Shown here in pieces: positions 54,757 through 63,305 of a DNA stretch of 64,000 nucleotides. Source of the DNA: JACDAE01 sp963717195. Lineage in GTDB: Bacteria > Chloroflexota > Ktedonobacteria > Ktedonobacterales > Ktedonobacteraceae. The notes beneath the pieces were generated by a model. The model was given only the letters and a program-made list of their open reading frames with translations. It was not told the origin of the DNA and did not search any database. Numbering within the stretch: the stretch's first letter is position 1; each line of letters starts with the position of its first letter. Location: NCBI GenBank assembly GCA_963717195.1, contig CAVQVR010000012.1:124001-188000 (forward strand), read 5' to 3'. Position numbers and translations under genes: made by a program.

Positions 54757-55656
54757 ATGGCTGAATTTGACTATATTGCTCCCTTATCTTTAGAGGCAAC
54801 CTTGCAACTCTTAAATCATACAAGCCACCCGACTCTGGTACTGGCAGGAGGTACACGACTCTTGCCAGAGATGCGGGCTAACAGTATACAACCAACGACG
54901 CTGATTGATTTGCGCCATCTTGATACCCTCAAGTTTATTCGTCTTGAGAATCACCATATTAACATCGGAGCAAGAACTACCCTGGCCGATATAGAACAGA
55001 GCCAACTTATTCAACAATCACTTCCTCTTCTCAGTGGGATGAGCAGGTCGTTCGCCAATCCGCTCGTCCGTACTTCTGCGACGATAGGGGGCAATATTGT
55101 TTCTTTTGCCCCCGTTGCTGATGCGGTCGTACCATTACTTGCCCTCAATGCGACACTTTCGCTTCAGGAAGCCGGCGGCAAGAAGTGGAGTGAGCAACTT
55201 GCTTTTTTTATCACCACACATCCACAAGATGCACCGAGTACTCAGAAGTTAGTGACTCAGATGAGCGTACCTGTTCTGGCAAAAGACGCGTTCTGGTTCT
55301 ACTACAAGTTGGGTCATCGTAAAGCTGGTGCCGTCTCTGTTGCCAGCGTTGCTCTGGTTATCACGCTACAAGGGCAACGCATCAAGGAAGCACGTATCGC
55401 GCTCGGTGCAATTACTCCCGTGTCGCTACGCGCGACACGGGCCGAGACGGTATTGCTCAATGAGCCGCTTCCGCTCAGCGACCAGGTGATAGAACACTGC
55501 CTTTCAAATCTTGTAACCGATTTGCGGGAGCCACGCGATGATCTATGGGCGACAGCAATGTATCGCGTCATGATGGGCCAGGCACTCATCAAAAAAGCTC
55601 TAAAACAACTGAACTTGCATAGAGAGAGAAATAAAGAGGAATCGTATGATAAATGA
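54757..55656 (+). CDS. Molybdenum hydroxylase FAD-binding subunit (XdhB/CoxM-like)
   Basis: 299 residues starting ATG at 54757 with AAAGGAG upstream. It has the FAD-binding loops LAGGTRLLPEMRAN and TSATIGGNIVSFAPVADAV (the typical 'TIGGNI...P.aD' motif), followed by the CO_deh_flav_C domain with ITPVSLRATRAETVLL. In the holoenzyme it passes electrons from the iron-sulfur subunit to NAD+ or another acceptor. It overlaps the next gene by 11 bases. The partner subunits lie 2.6 kb downstream, separated by two PLP-enzyme genes. Confidence 0.9.
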   Translation: MAEFDYIAPLSLEATLQLLNHTSHPTLVLAGGTRLLPEMRANSIQPTTLIDLRHLDTLKFIRLENHHINIGARTTLADIEQSQLIQQSLPLLSGMSRSFANPLVRTSATIGGNIVSFAPVADAVVPLLALNATLSLQEAGGKKWSEQLAFFITTHPQDAPSTQKLVTQMSVPVLAKDAFWFYYKLGHRKAGAVSVASVALVITLQGQRIKEARIALGAITPVSLRATRAETVLLNEPLPLSDQVIEHCLSNLVTDLREPRDDLWATAMYRVMMGQALIKKALKQLNLHRERNKEESYDK

Positions 55657-57148
55657 CCTACCTATTCTCCCATTAGAACACGCATCCGCAACAACTCCAG
55701 AATCCGCATCCGGACTGGCTTTTGATGAGGCAACACTCAGACGGTATGGCTACCAGGTCATGGATGAAGTTGCTTCATACCTGAGTGGCCTACGTGAGCG
55801 TCCAGTATGGCAGGCGATTCCCGAAGATATTCGCGCCGCGCTTCGGGGGCAGGAACTTCCAGGGGAAGGACTACCATTTGAAGATACACTTACTTTTATT
55901 GAGCAGATGATTCTCCCTTTTCCACAAGGGAACGGGCATCCACGTTTTGCCGGATGGATTAACTCAGCTCCGGCGCATGCGGGCGTTTTAGTCAAACCAC
56001 TCGTCGCCGCAATCAATATGAACTGCGGGATAGGAGATCATGCCGGGCAGGAACTTGAGCGACGTGTAGTGCAATGGGTCATGCAGCTGTGCGGTTTTCC
56101 GGTAGAGGGGAGTGCAGGTGTCTTTGTCAGCGGCGGATCAGAGGCCAACTTTACCTGTTTGCAAGCAGCAAGGCACTGGGCCGCAAAAGAAGATGGATGG
56201 GAGATAAGGACTGAGGGCATGCAACGCATCGATCACCCCTTTGTACTGTATCAATCCGACCAGGGCCATTTTTGCATCCGTCGCTCAGTTGAAGCGATGG
56301 GTCTGGGAAGCAACTCTATTCATATCATTCCTTCAACTCCTTCTTTTCAGATGGATGTAGAGGGCTTGCGCAAGCAGATCATAGAGGATCGTGCAACTGG
56401 CCTGCGACCATTCTGTGTTGTCGCCAGTGCTGGAACGGTTGAGACTGGGGCGATTGACCCACTGGATGAACTGGCCGATCTCTGCGAAGAGCAAGAGCTC
56501 TGGCTGCACGTTGATGGCGCTTATGGTGCCTTTGGTATTCTGGATGCTGATGTCGCACATCTTTATAAGGGTATCGGACGGGTGCATTCTCTGGCCACCG
56601 ACCAGCACAAGTGGCTCTCCGTTCCCATCGACTGTGGTTGTGCACTTGTCAGAGATGGCGCGGCGCTTTATGACACGTTTAGCCTGACATCGCCCTCGGA
56701 TGAGCACGAACCATGGTTATCGGAGTACACATTGCAGCGTACGCGTCGCTTCCGTGCATTGGAGGTCTGGGCAATTCTGCGCTCGGCGGGGCGCAACGGA
56801 ATGGCCAGAGCAATTGTAGGTAATAATGTACTTGCCGCTCTCCTCGAGCAGCTTGTCGAGGCTGAACCCGATCTAGAACTCGTCTGATCAGGACCCCTCA
56901 GCATTGTACGTTTTCGCTACGTACCATCCGAGCTGCGTGGTGAACCTGCTCTACTTGACCAGTTGAACAAGTTGCTGGCTCAGGAGATGCAGTACAGTGG
57001 ACACGCATTTCTCACGAGTACACGTTTCCAGGGCAAAGAAGTTCTAAGAGCCTGCCTGGTGAATTATATGACAACTGAAGCTGATATACGGGCCATCTTC
57101 GATGAAGCGCTTCGTGTCGGCAATGCTATTATTACCCGTTATTCTTGA
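55646..57148 (+). pseudogene. PLP-dependent aromatic amino-acid decarboxylase-like protein with in-frame stop
   Basis: 500 codons in one frame, interrupted by TGA at 56885-56887 after PDLELV; the following part, SGPLSIVRFRYVPSELRGEP, is the expected continuation. It belongs to the Pyridoxal_deC family (aromatic-L-amino-acid/glutamate/2,4-diaminobutyrate decarboxylases): GHPRFAGWINSAPAHAGV, SGGSEANFTCLQAARHW, DGAYGAFGILD, and the PLP lysine in ATDQHKWLSVPIDCG. The C-terminal 86 residues beyond the stop form the small domain, so the truncated protein is probably inactive. It overlaps the FAD-subunit gene and precedes a CysM-like gene, so it belongs to the molybdenum-hydroxylase operon. Confidence 0.87.
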
Positions 57149-57171
57149 TGATCTTAGAGAGGATGCAAGCA

Positions 57172-58119
57172 ATGCGTTACGAAAATATTCTGGAGACTAT
57201 TGGCAATACTCCCATTGTCGAGCTCAAAAGTTTTAACCCACGTCCTGGTGTGCAAATATTCGCGAAGTTGGAAGGGGTGAATCCCTCTGGCAGCATCAAA
57301 GACCGCATCGCAAAAAAAATGATTGAGCAGGCAGAGATCAGACGCCTCCTTACCCGGCAATCGATACTTCTAGAACCAACCAGTGGGAATACGGGAGTCG
57401 CAATGGCCCTTGTGGCTGGTATGAAGGGCTACCCATTTACTGCGGTTGTTCCTGAGAAGATCACCGATGAGAAACGCGCTATGCTCGAACTGTATGGAGC
57501 CAACATCATTACTGCCCCTGGCGCTGCTGGCAGCAATGGAGCGGTGCAACTGGCACAAGAAATAGCGCAACAAGACAGACGCTACGTTATGGTCTATCAG
57601 TATGGCAACGCCGCAAATGCCGCCGCCCATTATGAGACGACTGCCACTGAAATCATCAAGGATGTACCCGATGTGAGCGTTTTTGTGGCTGGCCTGGGGA
57701 CAGGTGGCACGCTTACTGGCATTGCACGACGCTTGAAAAAGCATTCTGCAGCTATCCGCGTGGTGGCGGCTGAACCCATGCAGGGCGATAGTATTCCTGG
57801 GTTGCGCAACCTTGCCGATGGTTTCGTTCCCCCTGTACTCGATCAGTCGCTGCTTGATGACAGGCTCCTTATCTCAAGTCACGATGCATGGATACGCACA
57901 GCACAATTGAAGGTGCAGGAAGGCATCTTTGCAGGCCCATCCAGTGGGGCCACGTTAGAAATCGCTTTACGTGTAGCCTCTACAATGGAGCGTGGCAAAA
58001 TCGTGATTATCCTTGCCGATGGTGGCTGGAAATACATGAATGAGCAACGCCGGGTAGCAGAAAGATCATTACAGTCTTCAATTATCCCTGTAATTGAAAC
58101 ATCCCTGACGGCAGTATGA
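57172..58119 (+). CDS. Cysteine synthase/cystathionine-beta-synthase-like PLP enzyme
   Basis: 315 residues from the ATG at 57172 (MRYENILETIGNTPIVELKS), with AGAGAGG 9 bases upstream. It has the PLP lysine in GVNPSGSIKDRIA, the substrate loop EPTSGNTGVAMA, and the phosphate loop GLGTGGTLTGIAR, all as in CysK/CysM. It makes or breaks a bond at the beta-carbon of an O-acetylserine or serine derivative in the cytoplasm. It is unusual to find it inside a molybdenum-hydroxylase operon. It does not overlap its neighbours, but the order and spacing (23 bases, then 119) indicate co-transcription. Confidence 0.9.
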   Translation: MRYENILETIGNTPIVELKSFNPRPGVQIFAKLEGVNPSGSIKDRIAKKMIEQAEIRRLLTRQSILLEPTSGNTGVAMALVAGMKGYPFTAVVPEKITDEKRAMLELYGANIITAPGAAGSNGAVQLAQEIAQQDRRYVMVYQYGNAANAAAHYETTATEIIKDVPDVSVFVAGLGTGGTLTGIARRLKKHSAAIRVVAAEPMQGDSIPGLRNLADGFVPPVLDQSLLDDRLLISSHDAWIRTAQLKVQEGIFAGPSSGATLEIALRVASTMERGKIVIILADGGWKYMNEQRRVAERSLQSSIIPVIETSLTAV

Positions 58120-58238
58120 TTTCAGTATCCTCAAACGGGTCGAGAAAGAACGGTAGCTCCAGCCGCCTCTGGCGAGGAAAGTATGCCTCTCAAACCCGAA
58201 GAGGTCAAGTGGAAATACCAATAAGAAAAGAAAATACG

Positions 58239-58775
58239 ATGAGTGATCATACATACTATCCAATCCATTTTCAGCTCAATGAGAGAGAGATGCACATAAA
58301 GGTTCGGGCAACACAAACATTGCTTGAACTGCTGCGCGACGATCTTCACCAGTGGGATGTGAAAATGAGCTGTGGCAAAGGCGATTGCGGTTCCTGTACC
58401 GTGCTACAGAATGGAGAGACGCGCCTGTCCTGTCTTGTGCTGGCCGTGCAGGCGCACGAAACCAGTATTGCTACGGCGAGCGGGCTGGGAAATCAAGAAC
58501 AGCTTCATCCATTGCAGGAGGCATTTGTGCGCTGTGGAGCCGTACAGTGTGGCTTCTGTACACCAGGAATGCTCATGGCGGCAAATGCTCTTCTCGATCA
58601 GCACCCTCATCCCACACGTGCACAGATACGTGAGGCCATCTCTGGCAATCTCTGTCGCTGTACTGGCTACCAGGCAATCGTTGATGCCATCGAAGCGGCT
58701 TCTCACCAGATGCATATCGATCAGCCAGTGCTTACAGGAAAAGAAGGTGCGACAGGAAAAGAAGGTGCGAAATGA
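58239..58775 (+). CDS. Molybdenum hydroxylase 2Fe-2S subunit
   Basis: 178 residues from the ATG at 58239 (MSDHTYYPIHFQLNEREMHI). Eight cysteines bind two [2Fe-2S] clusters: KMSCGKGDCGSCTVL for the plant-type ferredoxin fold, and GAVQCGFCTPG and GNLCRCTGY for the helical domain. It carries electrons between the molybdenum and flavin subunits. The C-terminus repeats TGKEGA twice from an exact in-frame 18-base duplication near 58736-58771. The stop overlaps the next start (ATGA). Confidence 0.92.
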   Translation: MSDHTYYPIHFQLNEREMHIKVRATQTLLELLRDDLHQWDVKMSCGKGDCGSCTVLQNGETRLSCLVLAVQAHETSIATASGLGNQEQLHPLQEAFVRCGAVQCGFCTPGMLMAANALLDQHPHPTRAQIREAISGNLCRCTGYQAIVDAIEAASHQMHIDQPVLTGKEGATGKEGAK

Positions 58776-61076
58776 GTGTGATTTCATCGAAGCTTATTGG
58801 CACATCCATTCGCCGAACCGATGTGCTGGATAAAGTCCTGGGAACGACACACTATAGTCAAGATTTCTGGATGGAAGGAATGCTTTACAGCGGGGTATTG
58901 CGTAGTCCTCATCCAAATGCTTTACAGCGGGGTATTGCGTAGTCCTCATCCATCCGCTCACATTATTGCTATTCACACGACTGCTGCCGAGCACCTTCCA
59001 GGCGTTCACGCGGTCATGACGGTGCAGGATATTCCCGGCCAGAAGCTCTACGGTGGACCTACTCTCCTGGATCATCCCATCCTTGCCGCTGAGACCATTC
59101 GCTATGCTGGTCAGGCAATTGCATTGGTGGCAGCGGAAACGCACGAGCAGGTGGAGCAAGCGCTTCGCTTGATCGAGGTTGAATACAAGCTTTTACCAGC
59201 GGTCTTTGAGCCTTTAGATGCACTGAAGCCCACTGCGCCTCAGATCGGTATGTATGGCAATATTGCCAGTCACGAGTGGATTTACCAGGGCGATCTGGAA
59301 CGGGGTTTTGCAAATGCCAATGTGATCGTGGAGCAAACGTATCATACGACGTGGATAGAACACGCTCCACTGGAAGTAGAGTGTGGTGCCGCCTGGCCGG
59401 ATGAACAGGGCGGAATAACGCTGCGTATCTCCACGCAATCAATTGAATATCAGCAGCAGATTGCGGCGGCACTTGCTTTACCTTCTGATAAAGTACGTGT
59501 CATCTGCCCTATGGTCGGAGGCGCATTCGGACGGAAGCTGGACATCACGGTTGAACTCTATCTTGCGCTCCTGGCATGGCGTACACAGCGTCCCGTCTTT
59601 CTTGCCAGTTCGCGCGAGGAGTCGATACTTGCCTATTCCAAACGTCATCCCTTTACGCTGCACTACAAAACAGGGGCAACGAAGGATGGTCATCTGACAG
59701 CAATGCAGATACGCATTATCGCGGATGCTGGCCCTTTTGTTTACCGCAGCTCACTGGTCAGTATCCATGCTTTGATGCTTGCCACTGGTCCATATTATGT
59801 GCCCAATGTAGCAATTGATGTGCAGGCCATTCACACCAATAACATTTTCACCAGCGCAATGCGTGCGGTAGGGGGGCCGCAAGTCAACTTTGCACATGAG
59901 AGTCAGATGGATCAGGTGGCCTATAAATTGCAAATGAACCCTCTCACGTTTCGCCGCCTCAACTATCTGCAAGCAGGGCAAACATTGCCCAATGGACAGG
60001 TTATCCACGACGCAGTGCAACTGAACGAGGCAACAGAACGTGTATGGCAGGCACTGGAAGAGATACCAAGGCTTGCCGAGGTTGGTATAAGGAAGATTGG
60101 ACGGGGCATCTCAGCAAACTTTGGCGGGTATGGTGTTCCGGGTAATGCTGCATCATGCGATATAGAGGTACAACGGGATGGAAGCATTCAGGTCTCCATG
60201 GGAGTCTGCGACATAGGCGGAGGACAAAGCTCCTCAGTCGCCCAGATCGCTGCCGATGTGCTGGATATGACACCCGATAAAGTAACGTTACGACTGGCGG
60301 ATACCATGACAACACCCCTCGTTGGCGCAACGGCAGGTTCAAAAACACTGTACTATTGCAGCCATGCAACCGTTCTGGCGGCACAGGCCCTCAGAAAAAG
60401 AGTATTGGAGATTGCAGCAGACATGTTCGAGGCTGCAGTAGAGGATCTGCTGCTTCAGGATAGCGAGATAACCGTACGCGACCAGGCGGCGAAAAAGGTG
60501 ACGTTGCTACAGGTGATCGAAGAGGCAAGAACGCGCAATATCCCTCTCAAAGAACATGCAACGTTTTACACCCCGAAAGAGAAGAAATTTGAGAGCAAAA
60601 GCGGCACTGGTATCGACTGGCCCGGCTTTACTTTTGGAGTTCACGCGGTTGAGGTTGCGGTTGATGAGGATACAGGTGAGGTCAGCATCCTCAAGTATGC
60701 CTGTTGTCACGATGTCGGACGAGCACTTCACCCTCAAAGCGTTGTAGGGCAGATGCAGGGAGGTATCGCGCAAGGCATCGGCTTCACGCTGATGGAGCAG
60801 GTTGCCATAAAAAATGGCATCATCCAGACCCCTTCATTGCGCGAATATCTCATTCCTACCTCACTTGATGTACCAGAAATCACGACCATCATACTAGAGT
60901 CGGGCGAAGGACTGGGAGCTTATGCCAATAGAGGGGTAGGAGAGCCACCCGCCGCCGCCTCTGCAAGCGCAATAGCCAATGCCATCTATGATGCCGTTGG
61001 TGTGCGCATCACTGAATTACCTATCACTTCCGAGCGCGTCTTTACAGCATTACAAAACCATGAAGATGATTTTTAA
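58772..61076 (+). pseudogene. Molybdenum hydroxylase molybdopterin subunit, frameshifted by a 37-bp duplication
   Basis: The start at 58772 overlaps the 2Fe-2S gene (ATGA). MSVISSKLIGTSIRRTDVLD...MLYSGVLRSPHP is the expected N-terminus, but an exact 37-bp duplication (58879-58915, 58916-58952) breaks the frame and causes a stop about 50 residues in. Removing one copy gives 755 residues with the cofactor motifs GGAFGRKLDIT, AMRAVGGPQVNFA, GGGQSSSVAQIA and the catalytic glutamate in RGVGEPPAAASAS. This is the xanthine dehydrogenase/aldehyde oxidase family (closest in style to isoquinoline/aldehyde oxidoreductases). Loss of this subunit would abolish activity. Confidence 0.87.
58879..58952. repeat. 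Exact tandem duplication, 2 x 37 bp
   Basis: The copies 58879-58915 and 58916-58952 are identical and adjoining, inside the molybdopterin-subunit gene near its 5' end. 37 is not a multiple of 3, so the frame shifts. Confidence 0.95.
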
Positions 61077-61181
61077 AAGGAGCAAAAATTATGCAGACCA
61101 TCGATGTTGAAATATTGTGTACGACCCATCTCCGGATGCGTAATAACTTTTAATTTAATGTGGGTAAAAGGATCACTTTTT

Positions 61182-62123
61182 ATGGAAAAACAAACTATTC
61201 GAAGGCTTGCTACCACCATCATCATCGTTGTTGGTATACCAGCAATCATTGTCTCCTCCATCATCATCTATCCTCATGTCGTGCATAGATTAAGATTACT
61301 ACAACAATCAGCCTCAGCCCATGCTGTGCCAGAAAATCCACCTGTTTCTACGCCTACATATGGCTATGTAAAAAGGACATTTACCAACGGCCAGGGAGAG
61401 AACCTGGTTTATTATTTTTATATCCCTGCTCACTATAATCCTGACCAGAAGTATCCACTAGTCTTGCTGCTACACGGAGGAGGTGAGAAAAGTAATCCTA
61501 AAAATACACCCGCCCAAAACCAGGAAGTGATTCTCAAACAATTGTATGTGCAAATCTGGACTTCGACCAGTACGGCACCTGGTAGTCCAGAGATTTAACA
61601 GCACTGGCCCAGTTTCATCGTCGTTCCACAGATCACCACCGCTCAACAGTGGGTCAATACGGATGTCCATAAAGGATCTTATGGACAAACGAAACAACCC
61701 ACAATTGCACTTTCTATGACCATGCAACTGCTCAACGCTTTGCAACGTGAGTATACAGGAATTGACGCAAACCGCCTCTACATCACGGGCATTTCATCGG
61801 GAGCCTTCGGCGTATGGGATGCAATTGAGCGTTGGCCTGACTACTTTGCTGCCGTTGCTCCTGTTTCTGGTGCCGGAGATCCATCGAAGGCAGCAGCAAT
61901 AAAGAACCTACCCATCTGGGCGTTTCATGGCACGAAGGATGCTACTGTGCCGGTCTCTGGTTCACGGGATATGATAGCCGCGCTGAAGACCGTGGGGGGA
62001 AATCCACGTTATACCGAATTTCCCAACAAGCCACATAGCATCTGGAGTACCGTTTATTCCTTGCCTGACACTTCGGAACATGTTTCTAACTTTTTCCCCT
62101 GGCTCTTTTCCCAGAAAAGGTGA
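61182..62123 (+). pseudogene. Esterase/polyhydroxyalkanoate-depolymerase-like hydrolase with in-frame stop
   Basis: The start at 61182 (MEKQTIRRLATTIIIVVGIP) gives an N-terminal membrane anchor. In-frame TAA at 61596-61598 follows PGSPEI, and the same frame continues QHWPSFIVVPQITTAQQW. The alpha/beta hydrolase features span the stop: LLHGGGEKSN (oxyanion region), ITGISSGAFGVWD (nucleophile Ser), HGTKDATVPV (Asp) and PNKPHSIW (His). The family acts on acetylated or feruloylated glycans and on polyesters. Without readthrough the catalytic Ser, Asp and His are lost. Its 3' end overlaps the gene on the minus strand by 70 bases. Confidence 0.82.
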
Positions 62124-63295
62124 TGAGGAGCAAAGATTTTTAGTCGCGAGATCTTCCAGGGAAGCGGTTGCGAGCGTCCGACCAGGTGGCTTAGCAGAGG
62201 AATATTGATCAATGTGATGCTAATCGACATCGCCGATCCTGCTACGAGAAACCAGGTAAGGAAGACACGGACGACAACGGGCCAGCTCACGGGCATCGCG
62301 GGCACGAGCCACTTCAGCAGTGCATTCAGAATGAGGGCGTGGATCAGGTAGACACCAAACGAGGCATCGGACAACGTATGCCAGAAACGATAGCCTTTTG
62401 GATGTCCTTGTTCATCTGTGCGGCTGGCCCAACTACATACCAAGCAGAGGGAAAAGCCAATCACTGCCAGGCAGTAGATCACCATAACTGGCTGCAATAC
62501 CGAGGTCGCGTAAGCAATTGATTCGTGATTGATATTGACCTGAACATAAAAATGCGTCCAGAGCACGAGAATGGCCACGATCAGTACGCCGGTGATCAAC
62601 TGAGCGTGACGGAGCAGGAAAGAGCTCACCTGCTCGAAGTACAGGGCCGTCACACCCCCAAGGATAAAGTAGAATGGGTACACAAACACAAAGCGATTCT
62701 GATATTGGTTGATTGTGTTCCAGATACTTGATGGAGCAAATGAAGTTGCTTGTAATGTATGATAATCGACATAATAGAGCCCCACCTGGATGACAAAGCT
62801 CACTGCCAGTACTACCCAGGGATGGCGAGCAGCATACTTCATAAAAGGCAGAAAAAGCGGAAAAATGATGTAAAACTGGATGGTGAGCAGGATATAGTAG
62901 AGTTGATACGATGCGTTACCATTGAGAAGATCAAGCGCTGTCGTCTGCACAAAATGTGTTGGTGAGATCGATGGGGAATTGGTCCAGACATAGATTGCCG
63001 TCCAGATACTATAGGGAACAAGTACACCAATACCACGCCGTTTCCAGAACTGCTTGAAGGAGAATGGTTTCCCATAATAAACATAGACCATGGCGAAAGC
63101 AGTGACAAACATGAAGACCGATCGTGTATAGTGCAGGGAGGTCAAAATAACATTTTGTAACTGCGTACCCGCACTGATTTGATTGAGGTAGCTGGTAAAG
63201 GCGACCACGTGTACAGCAACAACTCCAAGAGCCGTCACTGCACGCAGTGGATCTAAGTCGTAGACGTAACGACGAGTTTTGCGTACACTTTCCAC
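62054..63295 (-). CDS. Acyltransferase family 3 membrane protein
   Basis: 413 residues with about ten hydrophobic helices of the Acyl_transf_3 family: YDLDPLRAVTALGVVAVHVV (the conserved 'LRxxA...vvxxH' start with the key His), FMFVTAFAMVYVYYGKPFSF, RRGIGVLVPYSIWTAIYVWT and FGVYLIHALILNALLKW. Members transfer acetyl or other acyl groups to surface glycans or lipids. It starts 10 bases after the stop of the acyl-CoA synthetase gene on the same strand, consistent with an operon. The last 24 codons overlap the esterase gene on the other strand. Confidence 0.9.
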   Translation of the reverse strand: MESVRKTRRYVYDLDPLRAVTALGVVAVHVVAFTSYLNQISAGTQLQNVILTSLHYTRSVFMFVTAFAMVYVYYGKPFSFKQFWKRRGIGVLVPYSIWTAIYVWTNSPSISPTHFVQTTALDLLNGNASYQLYYILLTIQFYIIFPLFLPFMKYAARHPWVVLAVSFVIQVGLYYVDYHTLQATSFAPSSIWNTINQYQNRFVFVYPFYFILGGVTALYFEQVSSFLLRHAQLITGVLIVAILVLWTHFYVQVNINHESIAYATSVLQPVMVIYCLAVIGFSLCLVCSWASRTDEQGHPKGYRFWHTLSDASFGVYLIHALILNALLKWLVPAMPVSWPVVVRVFLTWFLVAGSAMSISITLINIPLLSHLVGRSQPLPWKISRLKIFAPHHLFWEKSQGKKLETCSEVSGKE

Positions 63296-63305
63296 TTTTT
63301 TCGTC

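Noticed and set aside
56885..56887. TGA in the decarboxylase as a selenocysteine codon, given the tRNA-Sec in the window
   Set aside because: No stable SECIS-like hairpin follows directly, the site is not a catalytic position and two neighbouring genes carry TAA and TAG stops of the same kind.
58797..58878. Alternative N-terminus of the molybdopterin subunit starting at 58797
   Set aside because: That frame is the out-of-frame product of the 37-bp duplication; the true start overlaps the 2Fe-2S stop at 58772.
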